NCBI GenBank assembly: GCA_013288285.1
Contig: JABDCE010000016.1
Location: forward strand, 1 to 42,679
Length of the DNA: 42,679 nucleotides
From: Bacteroidota bacterium
GTDB taxonomy: Bacteria > Bacteroidota > Bacteroidia > Chitinophagales > Chitinophagaceae
Direction of reading: 5' to 3'
The translations under genes were made by a program, and so were the position numbers. The notes beneath the pieces were generated by a model, which did not search any database, was not told the origin of the DNA, and saw nothing but the letters and a program-made list of their open reading frames with translations. Positions 1 to 9,300 of this stretch are shown piece after piece (the first letter of the stretch is position 1; the number at the start of each line of letters is the position of its first letter).

Positions 1-1
1 A

Positions 2-394
2 TATAAGTCGCCGATACAACCGGACAAGGAAGGGACAGACAAAGACTATGATGCGGCAACGCAGTTCTGCCTGGAGCATCTGGATGGCCTTGCCTTGTTT
101 GTAGGGACCCACAACGAGGCAAGCTGCTTCAAGGTAGCCAAATACATGGACACGCACGGGATACCTGCGCAGACCGACAAAGTTTACTTCTCACAGCTAT
201 ATGGCATGAGCGATAATATCTCCTTCAACCTGGCACATAGCGGCTACCATGTGGCCAAGTACCTGCCATACGGGCCGGTAAAGGATGTACTGCCCTACCT
301 GATGAGGCGCGCACAGGAAAACACTTCTGTGGCCGGGCAAACTGGACGGGAACTGGGCCTGATAGACAAGGAGATGAAACGCAGGAAGCTATAG
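2..394 (+). CDS. Proline dehydrogenase, C-terminal part (5' end outside the window)
   Basis: This is the last ~130 residues of a flavin-dependent proline dehydrogenase, which oxidises L-proline to 1-pyrroline-5-carboxylate and passes electrons to the quinone pool. The reading frame is open from base 2, so the gene continues to the left. The segment LPYGPVKDVLPYLMRRAQEN is the family's C-terminal signature, in which the paired arginines bind the substrate carboxylate. The preceding GMSDNISFNLAHSGYHVAKY stretch is also typical. The protein ends soon after this motif, so it is the monofunctional form rather than a PutA fusion. The partner enzyme, 1-pyrroline-5-carboxylate dehydrogenase, lies about 36 kb away at 36091-37725. 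Family assignment is firm; the full length cannot be judged. Confidence 0.9.
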   Translation, partial: YKSPIQPDKEGTDKDYDAATQFCLEHLDGLALFVGTHNEASCFKVAKYMDTHGIPAQTDKVYFSQLYGMSDNISFNLAHSGYHVAKYLPYGPVKDVLPYLMRRAQENTSVAGQTGRELGLIDKEMKRRKL

Positions 395-411
395 GGCTCC
401 AACAACCAGCT

Positions 412-822
412 TTAATAAGAATAAGTAGGCACTATAACGTTCACGGTATCTAATGTGCCGAGTGTGCAAGGCACACCGCCCTTTACATAAGGCGGCACAT
501 ACAGTGCATGATAGCCATGCGCATATATATAATAGTCGCCGGCGCGGAGGCCTGCGAATACTGCAACGGGTGTAGTATCAACCATAAGGCATACCATCGA
601 GTCATCGTAAATGCCATTGGCGGGTGCGTCCAGCGTGTTGTACTTTATATATATAGTGCAGGTATCTACAAAGAAGCCATGATGCTCCGGGGTGACGACA
701 ATAGTAAACGTGCCACCCAATCCACCACCTGACGTAGGCACCTTGACCGGCTTCTTACAGCTCTGGGCAGTAATAAAACAGGTAATAACAACTAGTATGA
801 CGGCTAAGAAACGGGCTTTCAC
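412..822 (-). CDS. Small secreted lipoprotein of unknown function
   Basis: The 136-residue product begins with a lysine/arginine-capped hydrophobic signal ending in AQSC, a lipobox-like site, so it is probably a lipoprotein. The mature part is rich in Gly, Thr, Val and Tyr and looks like a small beta-sandwich; I recognise no family. The start is GTG (822-820). It overlaps the TGA stop of the upstream outer-membrane gene by 4 bp, so the two are almost certainly co-transcribed and translationally coupled. With the HMA protein further upstream this forms a small envelope cluster, which hints at a metal-related role, but that is inference from position only. Confidence 0.75.
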   Translation of the reverse strand: MKARFLAVILVVITCFITAQSCKKPVKVPTSGGGLGGTFTIVVTPEHHGFFVDTCTIYIKYNTLDAPANGIYDDSMVCLMVDTTPVAVFAGLRAGDYYIYAHGYHALYVPPYVKGGVPCTLGTLDTVNVIVPTYSY

Positions 823-1832
823 GGGGCCAATTTATCACTTTTTCCCGAGTTGCTGAAAAAGAAGTAACGCTGTATACCCACCAGGACGAAGGGATAGAGG
901 TGGTCGTATGACTTGTTGACAAGCGGGAGCGCAGTTGAAAAATCGATACGGTAGGTAGAGCTCAGGATGCATTGTATACCGGGGATTACATCAAGATAGC
1001 TGCCCGCCTGCAGTATGGGAGTATTGATGGTAATGGGTATGGGCAAGGCATTGGCGGCTGGACCGTCTTTTTGCGATACCTGTGCGGCACCATAGGCTTT
1101 ACCGGTGAACTCTATATATACATTCCAGTTGGTCTGTCGGTAACCCGTATAACTTGCCGGGAGCAAACGATACCCCAATGAGAGGCTGTAGGTGAGGGCA
1201 TTGCCATATGTGATGGTAGTGGGGTAAATGCCACCGTATCTGTCGTAGGCATCACCACTATATGCCAGGGGCAAAATAAAACCTGAGGACAACGAACCCG
1301 CGAACCGCTGCCGGAGCCATGTGGCGATGAGGCCGGCGCCAAAGCCGGAGGTATGTATGAGGAGGTCGGGCTCTGCCTCGTGCGAGGGCGGCGACACCTT
1401 AGAAGCTTCGGCATAAGCAGCCATGCGGAAGTGCGTATTCTGCCCGTCGGAGGAGACGAAGCGGTACTTGGCATAAAGGTCTACGCTGTTATAAATAAGC
1501 GGGTATGCAACACCCTGTGCCGGGGTATTGGCGCCACCGAAGGTTTGTCCGCCATGATTATGCGAGATAAAATCGAAGGGCAATGTTTTCTCATGAAAAT
1601 CGGAAGCAGTGACGGTGCCGTAGAGCGACAGCCGGGGCGTGATCCCATACATCAACCTGCATGCCGCGAGATCGCGCACCAGGCCGGATTCTTTATATCC
1701 TTCATCAAACAGGCGAACACCGAGCGCGCCCTTGGGCACCGTGCTTGCAGGTTCCGCTACCGGGAAGAGCTCCTGCGCTCTTAAGGCCGGTGACACTACA
1801 AAGAATAAAACAAAAATGACAATGCTTTTCAT
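819..1832 (-). CDS. Outer-membrane beta-barrel protein, unknown substrate
   Basis: The 337-residue protein has a signal peptide ending ALRAQ (about residues 1-19). Most of the rest is alternating aromatic/polar segments typical of a transmembrane beta-barrel, for example RLSLYGTVTASDF, VDLYAKYRFVSS and LTYSLSLGYRLLP. It closes with a strand containing VLVGIQRYFFF. I cannot assign a transport substrate. It lies 48 bp downstream of the HMA-domain gene and overlaps the following lipoprotein gene by 4 bp, so the three probably form one unit. A role in handling a metal at the cell surface would fit but is not shown by any motif here. Confidence 0.75.
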   Translation of the reverse strand: MKSIVIFVLFFVVSPALRAQELFPVAEPASTVPKGALGVRLFDEGYKESGLVRDLAACRLMYGITPRLSLYGTVTASDFHEKTLPFDFISHNHGGQTFGGANTPAQGVAYPLIYNSVDLYAKYRFVSSDGQNTHFRMAAYAEASKVSPPSHEAEPDLLIHTSGFGAGLIATWLRQRFAGSLSSGFILPLAYSGDAYDRYGGIYPTTITYGNALTYSLSLGYRLLPASYTGYRQTNWNVYIEFTGKAYGAAQVSQKDGPAANALPIPITINTPILQAGSYLDVIPGIQCILSSTYRIDFSTALPLVNKSYDHLYPFVLVGIQRYFFFSNSGKSDKLAP

Positions 1833-1880
1833 AACCGGGAAGGCATGGTAAAAGTAGGAAATAATGCACAGGCGAGCGCG

Positions 1881-2396
1881 CTATGTAGCAGAAACGTAGT
1901 ACACTGTGCCGAAGGTAGGGCCACAACCGGTCTTCGCGGGCACGGGCTCTTTTTTTAGCTCGCTTTTAGGCATGTATCTTTTGCCTATGAACTTCAATTT
2001 AATTGTTCCCTTTACCGGCATCTGCGGCGCTGACGCAAACACGTACTGATCACCACTGTAATTAAAGCAGGAAGCAGATATTGCTATATCATCGGTTTTA
2101 AGATCGGCTTGCAGGGAGCGGACGGAGAAGCCGGCATCTACCACTGCCTGGGCTATCTGCTCCATGCTGGCCTTTTTATCTTTTTTGAGCAGCACCTTGC
2201 CCTCGGTGTGCTGGAGGTTCATCTGCACATCAGCTACAAAGGGGAGCTTGCGTATCTTCAACTCCACTGTGCGGGAGCATTGCGAACAGGTGAGACCATT
2301 GACAGCCACATACACCGCCTGGAACTGCGCACGCGCCGATGTGACGGATAAAGAAGTGATGACGAAAACAAATGCCTGTAAAAAACGCTTACGCAT
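1881..2396 (-). CDS. Secreted heavy-metal-associated (HMA) domain protein
   Basis: The 171-residue product starts with a clear signal peptide (residues 1-23, ending SARA). An HMA fold follows with the metal-binding loop GLTCSQC (Cys37 and Cys40), a variant of the usual GMTCxxC. The HMA domain spans roughly residues 26-95, and the periplasmic C-terminal extension of about 75 residues has two further cysteines. HMA domains bind Cu(I), Zn or related soft metals in chaperones and P-type ATPases. A secreted stand-alone copy suggests periplasmic metal binding or delivery. It lies 53 bp after folP and 48 bp before the barrel gene, all on the minus strand. The metal cannot be told from sequence. Confidence 0.85.
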   Translation of the reverse strand: MRKRFLQAFVFVITSLSVTSARAQFQAVYVAVNGLTCSQCSRTVELKIRKLPFVADVQMNLQHTEGKVLLKKDKKASMEQIAQAVVDAGFSVRSLQADLKTDDIAISASCFNYSGDQYVFASAPQMPVKGTIKLKFIGKRYMPKSELKKEPVPAKTGCGPTFGTVYYVSAT

Positions 2397-2449
2397 ACCT
2401 AAAGTTAAAGATCAGGAAACAAATGAACCCGCTAAACATTAGTTAAAGC

Positions 2450-3277
2450 CTACCCTTTTAATTCGGCATACAGCTTTATTACTTCCATTGCTTCTTTCAC
2501 ATCATGTACCCGGAGTATGTTAGCGCCCTGCTGCAGGGCCACCATATTCAGCGCAGTAGTCCCATTGAGCGCATGGGGCGGATTGACCTTCAATACCTTG
2601 CAGATCATAGACTTGCGGGAAACGCCCGCCAGCAGCGGCTTGCCCAAAGCACGAAACTCGCCAAAAGAACGAAGGAGCGCAAAGTTGTGAGCGACGGTTT
2701 TACCGAAACCAAATCCGGGATCAAGCACCACATTGGTGATACCTGCCGCCTGGCACCGGGCGCATATATCAGCGAGGTAGGCGTATACTTCTGCTACTAC
2801 ATCATTGTATGTAGGATCCTGCTGCATGGTCGCTGGTGTGCCCTGCATATGCATGGCTATATATGGCACTTTCAGCGCGGCTACAGTGGGGAGCATGGCT
2901 TTATCGAACCTGCCGCCGCTAACATCGTTGACAATGGCTACACCCGCCTCAACTGCTTCCTTAGCCACCTTTGCGTTGTAGGTATCTATAGACAGCCAGG
3001 CATCCGGAAAGCTGCGATGGACGGCAGTAACGACCGGCATCACCCGGCGCAGTTCTTCATCTGGCGATACAAGTTCCTGCCCCGGTTTTGTGCTGGCCCC
3101 ACCTATGTCGAGGATGGCGGCGCCATCTTTTAACATTTTTTCAGCAAATCGCAGGAGGGCATCTGCATCGCCTGCGTGTCCTATGTCGTAGAAGCTATCG
3201 GGCGTGGCATTGAGTATGCCCATGACCACGGGTTGCGAGAGATCGGGTAACCTGCCTTTGCTGTGAAGTACGGACAA
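2450..3277 (-). CDS. folP: Dihydropteroate synthase
   Basis: This enzyme condenses p-aminobenzoate with dihydropterin pyrophosphate in folate synthesis and is the target of sulfonamides. The TIM-barrel hallmarks are visible: GILNATPDSFYD at residues 20-31, the pterin-binding DIGGASTKPG at 57-66, SIDTYN, NDVSGG, the DPGFGFGKT loop and the closing RVHDV. Length (275 aa) is normal. The best start is TTG at 3277; I see no in-frame ATG just upstream, and the N-terminal KGRLPDLSQPVVMG matches where homologues begin. It is divergent from the BT_3928-like gene at 3388, and folP and BT_3928-type genes are often neighbours in Bacteroidota. Confidence 0.95.
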   Translation of the reverse strand: MSVLHSKGRLPDLSQPVVMGILNATPDSFYDIGHAGDADALLRFAEKMLKDGAAILDIGGASTKPGQELVSPDEELRRVMPVVTAVHRSFPDAWLSIDTYNAKVAKEAVEAGVAIVNDVSGGRFDKAMLPTVAALKVPYIAMHMQGTPATMQQDPTYNDVVAEVYAYLADICARCQAAGITNVVLDPGFGFGKTVAHNFALLRSFGEFRALGKPLLAGVSRKSMICKVLKVNPPHALNGTTALNMVALQQGANILRVHDVKEAMEVIKLYAELKG

Positions 3278-3303
3278 ATTATTTATGATTTTAAACTGAC
3301 GAT

Positions 3304-3333
3304 TTGGGATTGACCTGACACTACGTATATTTG
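3304..3333 (+). promoter_or_regulatory. Bacteroidota-type promoter for the BT_3928-like gene
   Basis: TTG at 3304-3306 is followed after exactly 19 bp by TATATTTG at 3326-3333, a perfect match to the TAnnTTTG -7 element used by the Bacteroidota housekeeping sigma factor. Transcription would start near 3340, about 48 bases before the ATG at 3388. Confidence 0.7.
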
Positions 3334-3387
3334 GTGAGTAAAGTTAGGGAAGAAGCCATTTAACCTTTTAAACTATTTAGTATTTAT

Positions 3388-4524
3388 ATGAAATATCTCC
3401 TCTGGACGTTAAGGATCATCGTCGGTGTGTTGTTTATTTTCTCCGGGCTGGTAAAAGCAAACGACCCGCTGGGCCTCACGTATAAAATGGATGAATTCTT
3501 TGAGGTGTGGAACATAACTTTCATGACCCATTATACCCTGGCCCTGTCTGTGCTCATGATCGCGTTCGAGATCATATCCGGCGTGGCAATGCTGGTGGGC
3601 ACTGCGTTCCGCACGTATGTGACCTTGTTGCTGCTGCTGAACATTTTCTATACCTTCCTCACCGGCTATGTGCTTTACTCGGGAAAAATAAAAGAGTGTG
3701 GCTGCTTTGGCGATTGTATTCCGCTGTCTAATTCGGTGACCTTTTATAAAGATGTCGCGCTCACCGCTATGGCTATAGTGCTGTATATGAACCGCAGCAA
3801 GATATCTGCCGTCTTCAGCAATAAGGCCATCAATTTCTCCATCATGACCATAGCCATCGTATTCGCATTTGGCAGCCAGTGGTGGACGCTGAAACACTTG
3901 CCCATACATGATTGCCTGGCATACAGAGTGGGCAATAACATCTGGCAGAAAATGCAGCCCGAGCCGGGAGCTACCTCACCGGTTTACCAGACCACATTCG
4001 TATACGAGAAAGGCGGCGTGAAGAAAAATTTCACATCAGAAAACTACCCATGGCAGGACACTACATGGAAATTCGTATCGAGCGACAGCAAGCTGATAAA
4101 AGAAGGTACCGGGCAACCGAAGATACCCCACGATTTCGCATTCACAGACTCTGACGGCACCGACCAGACACAGGCCATACTTACCGCGAAAGGCTATGTA
4201 TTTCTCTGGTACCTGCGCCAGCCTGAAAATGCCAGCACGGCCAATATGGACCGGCTGCGCACGATCATCAGCAAGGCGGCTACCATGCACATACCTATCT
4301 ACCTGCTGAGCTCTGTGACCTACGATGTAGCCCTGCCCTACCGCAAAGAATGGAATGTAATGGACGTGCCGATGATGACCCTTGATGGCACGGTGAGCAA
4401 AACTGCTATGCGCACCAATCCCGGGCTGATGCTGATGAAGGATGGCGTAGTGATGCAGAAGTGGAGTTACTTAGATTATCCGAAGGATATGGTACTGGAT
4501 AACGGCAACCTGGAATTCAAATAA
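3388..4524 (+). CDS. BT_3928 family membrane protein (MauE/DoxX-like N-terminus plus soluble domain)
   Basis: The 378-residue protein starts with about four transmembrane helices (roughly residues 5-22, 50-72, 76-97 and 120-137) in a DoxX/MauE-like arrangement. A cysteine cluster ECGCFGDC (Cys104, Cys106, Cys110) lies at the membrane edge, as in MauE and related thiol-redox proteins. A fifth helix near residue 150 leads to a soluble C-terminal region of about 220 residues whose end (GLMLMKDGVVMQKW) resembles a degenerate thioredoxin-like fold. This matches the BT_3928 family of Bacteroidota, whose biochemical role is not established. The cysteines suggest membrane-linked disulfide or electron transfer, which is inference. 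A Bacteroidota promoter precedes it and a strong terminator follows. Confidence 0.85.
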   Translation: MKYLLWTLRIIVGVLFIFSGLVKANDPLGLTYKMDEFFEVWNITFMTHYTLALSVLMIAFEIISGVAMLVGTAFRTYVTLLLLLNIFYTFLTGYVLYSGKIKECGCFGDCIPLSNSVTFYKDVALTAMAIVLYMNRSKISAVFSNKAINFSIMTIAIVFAFGSQWWTLKHLPIHDCLAYRVGNNIWQKMQPEPGATSPVYQTTFVYEKGGVKKNFTSENYPWQDTTWKFVSSDSKLIKEGTGQPKIPHDFAFTDSDGTDQTQAILTAKGYVFLWYLRQPENASTANMDRLRTIISKAATMHIPIYLLSSVTYDVALPYRKEWNVMDVPMMTLDGTVSKTAMRTNPGLMLMKDGVVMQKWSYLDYPKDMVLDNGNLEFK

Positions 4525-4544
4525 CCAACCTAAAAAATACCGGA

Positions 4545-4578
4545 TTTAAAAAGACACTTGCAATAGTGTCTTTTTAAA
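4545..4578 (+). terminator. Intrinsic terminator after the BT_3928-like gene
   Basis: A perfect 14-bp inverted repeat (4545-4558 against 4565-4578) with a 6-base loop has arms carrying A and T runs, so the RNA hairpin ends in a U-tract. It lies 20 bp after the stop codon and ends 20 bp before the next start, separating the two genes. Confidence 0.85.
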
Positions 4579-4598
4579 TTTCGTAATCTGACAACACA

Positions 4599-5114
4599 AT
4601 GAAAACGGCGAAAACGGCAGATAAGATCACGATAACGGACTACCATCACACCCATGCCGATGAGTTGATGGTGCTGCTGATGGAACTTCATTGCCACTAC
4701 TTCAAGGAAAACGCTGAGGCACAGCACCGGGAACTGAGGGAAGAGAAAAACATGGAAAAGGCTTACCGCAAATACGTCAATGAGATACATGCCAGTAAGA
4801 ACGACACCTGGAAGATATACCTGGCAAAGAACGCGGAAGCAAAAGTGATCGGGTTCATAATAGGCAGCGTGGAGGTGGATGCCAGCCTGGTGAAAGGCCA
4901 CATAGGCAAGTTGGAGGACTGGCTGGTGCTGAAAGACAGCCGCGGACAGGGCACGGGTATGCTGCTCTACAAATCGCTGGAAAAATGGTTTGTAAAAAAA
5001 GGCTGTGACCAGGTAGTATCTGACACCTGGCATGGCAACCACCTGAGCGTGAAAGCGCACCAGCAATCGGGGTTCTTTGTCTCCGGTATCTCCTTTAGCA
5101 AGAAGCTCAAATAA
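4599..5114 (+). CDS. GNAT family N-acetyltransferase
   Basis: The 171-residue protein has the GNAT fold. A long helical N-terminal half is followed by the strand IGFIIGSVEV and then the acetyl-CoA-binding motif A, RGQGTGMLLYKSLEKWF (about residues 109-125), which has the R/Q-x-x-G-x-G/A signature. The C-terminal motif B region includes NHLSVKAHQQSGF. The acceptor substrate cannot be predicted; small molecules and protein N-termini are both possible. It lies between a strong terminator and the permease gene (29-bp gap), so it may share a transcript with the permease, although no functional link is evident. Confidence 0.88.
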   Translation: MKTAKTADKITITDYHHTHADELMVLLMELHCHYFKENAEAQHRELREEKNMEKAYRKYVNEIHASKNDTWKIYLAKNAEAKVIGFIIGSVEVDASLVKGHIGKLEDWLVLKDSRGQGTGMLLYKSLEKWFVKKGCDQVVSDTWHGNHLSVKAHQQSGFFVSGISFSKKLK

Positions 5115-5143
5115 GACCGTTTGTTTTTTGTACATTTAATATC

Positions 5144-6202
5144 ATGATCCGCTTCCTGGGAAAACGTTTGCGTTATAGCCTGCTGGTGTTGTGGGGCGTG
5201 GTAACTTTCGTCTTCTTTCTCTTTAATGTGCTGCCGGCAGACCCTGCGCGACTGACAATGGGACAACGGAGCGACCTGGCATCGGTAGAGAACGCTCGCA
5301 AGGCGCTGAACTTAGACAAGCCATTGGTGACCCGTTACCTCCTGTACCTGAATGACCTGCTGCCACTGAGCATCAATGCCCGCAGTGATGCCGCCCGGCA
5401 ACAGTACAATTATGTGCGTTTACTTCCCCTGCCGGCCAACAAGGCACTGGTGCTCAAATGGCCTTACCTGGGCCGCTCTTACAGCAGTAAGAAAGAAGTA
5501 AATACCATACTTGCCGAGGGTATACCCGGCACTGCGCTGCTGGCGCTAACGGCAATGACGTTTGCCACCATTGCGGGTATATTGCTGGGTGTGCTGGCCG
5601 CGCTGAAAAAAGGCACGTGGATGGATACATCAGCCATAGTGGCGAGCGTAGCAGGCATTTCCATGCCTTCGTTTTTTGCGGGGCTGCTCATAGCGTTCGT
5701 TTTTGGCTACCTGCTGCATAGCTATACGGGGCTGAACATGACCGGCAGCCTGTGGGAATATGACCCTATGGGTGGCAGGCACCTGGCCCTGCGAAATCTC
5801 ATACTCCCCGCGTTTGCGCTGGGGATCAGGCCGCTGGCAATAATAGCGCAGCTCACCCGCAGCGCCGTACTGGATACTCTTTCGCAGGACTACATCCGCA
5901 CAGCATATGCAAAAGGATTATCACCAACGCAGGCCCTGTTCCGGCACGCATTACCAAATGCGCTGAACCCGGTAATAACTGCAGTATCGGCCTGGCTCGC
6001 GGAGCTACTTGCCGGATCTTTTTTTGTGGAATATATTTTCGGATGGAAAGGAATAGGGAAGATAACCGTAGATGCACTGGATAAATTTGATTTTCCGCTG
6101 GTGATGGGGTCAGTATTGCTGACCGCATTTATTTTTATCATCATCAATCTTTTTACCGACCTTTTTTATGCATGGGTAGATCCCCGCGTAAGGCTTTATT
6201 AG
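5144..6202 (+). CDS. ABC transporter permease, DppB/OppB-like
   Basis: The 352-residue inner-membrane protein has the binding-protein-dependent permease domain. An N-terminal helix (WGVVTFVFFLFNVLPADPA) is followed by a periplasmic loop, then five more helices from about residue 125. The cytoplasmic coupling (EAA) loop TAYAKGLSPTQALFRHALPN lies near residues 252-271, and the end is VDPRVRLY. This is the pattern of the first permease of dipeptide/oligopeptide/nickel ABC importers. No second permease, ATPase or solute-binding gene adjoins it, so the partners must be encoded elsewhere, as is common in Bacteroidota. Substrate unknown. Confidence 0.9.
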   Translation: MIRFLGKRLRYSLLVLWGVVTFVFFLFNVLPADPARLTMGQRSDLASVENARKALNLDKPLVTRYLLYLNDLLPLSINARSDAARQQYNYVRLLPLPANKALVLKWPYLGRSYSSKKEVNTILAEGIPGTALLALTAMTFATIAGILLGVLAALKKGTWMDTSAIVASVAGISMPSFFAGLLIAFVFGYLLHSYTGLNMTGSLWEYDPMGGRHLALRNLILPAFALGIRPLAIIAQLTRSAVLDTLSQDYIRTAYAKGLSPTQALFRHALPNALNPVITAVSAWLAELLAGSFFVEYIFGWKGIGKITVDALDKFDFPLVMGSVLLTAFIFIIINLFTDLFYAWVDPRVRLY

Positions 6203-6284
6203 CCTGCCTCCCGCTATGTTCATTTCCATATTTTGACCGTCTATATATAGCAGTTCGTTTAACATATATTTATAGCAAACCCGA

Positions 6285-6314
6285 TTGAAGTACGACGGTT
6301 TTTCGGTACTTTTG
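6285..6314 (+). promoter_or_regulatory. Bacteroidota-type promoter for the SNF2 helicase gene
   Basis: TTG at 6285-6287 and TACTTTTG at 6307-6314 are 19 bp apart, matching the Bacteroidota consensus TTG-N19-TAnnTTTG. The predicted start of transcription is near 6320, about 28 bases before the ATG at 6348. This supports 6348, rather than the later TTG at 6636, as the true gene start. Confidence 0.7.
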
Positions 6315-6347
6315 CAGATTGCCTTTTTTGAACCGCAGCACAGATAA

Positions 6348-9300
6348 ATGTCATTACCCCCAATACTCAAACACGTATATAATCACGGAAACGAAGAAGT
6401 AATACGCCGTGGTAAGAAAATATTCTATACATCGGGCGTCCAGATGCTGGATGTAGACCATTTGCTGGAGCAGGTGCGATTCCGGGTACGGAACGACCTG
6501 TACCAGAACTATTACACTGTTACCGTTAACAAGTACCTGCAACCGAAAGAACTGTCGGTAAGGTGACAGTGCCCGTATAACCTGGGTGAGATATGCCGCC
6601 ATGAGGTTGCTGCGCTCTTCCAGCTCAATGATATATTGCAGAGCGGATTTTTTGAGGATACTAACATCACCTACGACCAGAAGCATACAGTAGTGCGTAT
6701 GCGGCAGATTAACAGGCAGATGCTGCTGATCTTTACCAATGGCGACTCCTTAGATAAGGCCGAGCGGCTGGCGGCATCTAACAAAGCAATCATTGTCACG
6801 AATAAAAACGACAGGATCGAAGCCGAAGTACCTGATGACGAAAAGACATACCATGTAACCATAAAGCAGAACGAAGAACGGTACTTTGATACCTCTTGCG
6901 GATGCGATGAGAAAACACATCCGCTATGCGTGCATAAAGCAACTGTATTCCTGCAGGTATTAAAATCGCATGGCGCACAGTACTTCCAGTCTATGCAGAA
7001 CTGGGATGTGCAGAAAAATAAACTGCTGGAGCAGTATGGCTACAGCCTGAATGATGACCTGACAAACAAGTTCACATTCACGTACGAGAACAACAAACCC
7101 TTCCTGAGGGTCTTAGATACTTCGATAAAAAAAGTAGAAGCGAAGCAACCGGTGGCTAAGCCGGTGATGAGCGAAACCGCAGTGGCAACAGCCCCTCCGG
7201 AAGAGAAACGATTGGGCATAGTGCTGGATACGGATGTACCCCACTTCCCGTTTGTAGATGTGCTGCTGGTAGCTGGCACGGCAGATGAAAAGGAAACAAA
7301 GTTTGCAGGCAGCATAGATAAACTGGAGTTGCTGCAATATATAAACCCAACAAGGTATAAGACCGAGGACCGCGACCTGCTGCCGGTGATCAGGAAATTC
7401 CAGCCGGAAGAATTGCTGAAATACCTGAAGAAGAACCTGCCTTTCGGCGATTTTCTGAATGACTATGACGCGGTGCTGAAAGACGTTCCGGAAGAAGAAG
7501 TAAAGGAGCAGGTATGGGAATACCTGCTGCCGAAATACCAGAAGTTATTAGACCGATATTCGGCGCACCACTTCCTGTACATCAAGAAGAAAGGCAAAGC
7601 GCTGTCATCAACGGCCCTGCAGCAGGTAGAGTTCTCTGAGCGGCCTGCTCACCCGCAGATCATAGCGAAGAAAGAAGGAAAAGGATATTCACTGACCCTC
7701 GAGTGGATCATAAATAATAATGCAGTGGCGTTCACAGATGTGAAGATGCTGAACGAAGCGCTGCTACTGAGCGATGGCCATATATGCTGCGCAGGCAGTA
7801 TGCAGGAGATGAAGCTGGTAGCCGCTTTCCCCGCAAACGGCAAGATGACCGTTACGGCAGCGAAATGGCCTGACTTCCTGAAGAATACAGTGATGGACTG
7901 GAGCAACCTGGTGCATGTGCATTTCTCGGAAGAGTTGACAGAACATGTGGTGCAGGCCAGGCCTGATACCCGCCTGTACCTGCAGGAACGGGAGCAGATA
8001 TTGATGCTCCAGCCCGCATTTGTATATAACGGTATAGAGATACGCCCCGGCCATTTTGGCGATGTGATACAATCACAGAACGGCATAGTGAAGATCATGC
8101 AGCGGAATGAAGCGGCGGAGCAGGAATTTATGGAGCTGCTGTCGACGCTACATTCCGACATTCAATACCAGAAAAAAGAAGGTTTTTATTATTTGCCGGG
8201 CACGGTGGTATTAGCCAATAACTGGTTTTACCGCTTCACGGAAGTATTGCGTGAAAATCATGTAGAGATGCTGGGCTTTGATACCCTGCGGACCCTACGT
8301 GTAAATACCCATAAACCGGAAACACAGATACAGGTAAGCAGCGGCATAGACTGGTTTGACGCATCTGTGGAACTGAAGTTCGGGGAGCAGTCGGTGTCTA
8401 TTATAGAAGTAAAGAAAGCCCTGACACAAAAACAAAATTTTGTGAAGCTGGCCGATGGCTCTATAGGCCTGCTGCCTGAAGAGTGGCTGAAGAAATATAC
8501 CCTGCTGCTGAAGATGGGTGAGACGCGGGGCAATAAGATAAGGCTGAAAAAATACCACTTCAGCGTACTCGATGAATTGCTGAAAGAGATAGATGAAGAC
8601 GCACTACAGCAGGAACTGGAAGTAAAGAAAGAGAAACTCGAAAATATATTAACAAACGACTATAGCCTCATCGTTCCGCCGGAACACCTGAAGGCGCAGT
8701 TGAGACCCTACCAGTTGGCTGGGTTCCAGTGGCTCATCTTCCTGAATGAAGCAGGATGGGGCGGCATACTGGCCGATGATATGGGTCTTGGTAAGACGGT
8801 GCAGACGCTTACGTTCTTCCAGCATTATAAGAACAAGAGCGTGGAGCAGGTAAAATACTTAGTGGTATGCCCTACTACCCTGATGTATAACTGGGAGAAT
8901 GAAATAAAAAAATTCACACCCGAACTGACGCACGTGATCCATCATGGGCCGAAGCGCAATATAAGCCTCGGGGCGTATGAAAACATTGATATCATCATCA
9001 CTACCTACGGCACCATGCGCGGCGATATAAAGTCGTTCAAGGAAATACAATTTGATTATGTGGTGCTGGATGAATCGCAGTCGATCAAAAACCCGCAGTC
9101 GCAGGTAGCCAAGGCATCTCTGCTGCTCAACAGCAAGAACCGCCTGGCACTAAGCGGTACGCCCGTGCAGAACAACACCTTTGACCTGTACGCACAGATG
9201 AATTTCCTGAACCCCGGTATGCTGGGCAGCCGTGAATTCTTCATGAGTGAATTTGCTACCCCTATAGATAAGTTCAGGGAAGACGATGTGAAGCAGCAGT

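Noticed and set aside
6241-6250. CTATATATAG palindrome before the helicase promoter
   Set aside because: A ten-base AT-rich palindrome is expected by chance in this composition.
6348-6566. A genetic code in which TGA means tryptophan
   Set aside because: Other genes here end in TGA (for example the stops at 21776, and at 819 and 35196 on the minus strand) and use TGG for Trp. The TGA site calls for Cys, not Trp.
6567-6610. Bacterial SECIS hairpin after the TGA
   Set aside because: Only weak 3-base pairings (CCC/GGG) are visible; no stem with a proper apical loop at the needed distance.
6354-6686. Minus-strand open frame spanning the TGA in the helicase gene
   Set aside because: It is a chance frame opposite a conserved gene; its product has no recognisable features, while the plus-strand product matches a known family on both sides of the TGA.
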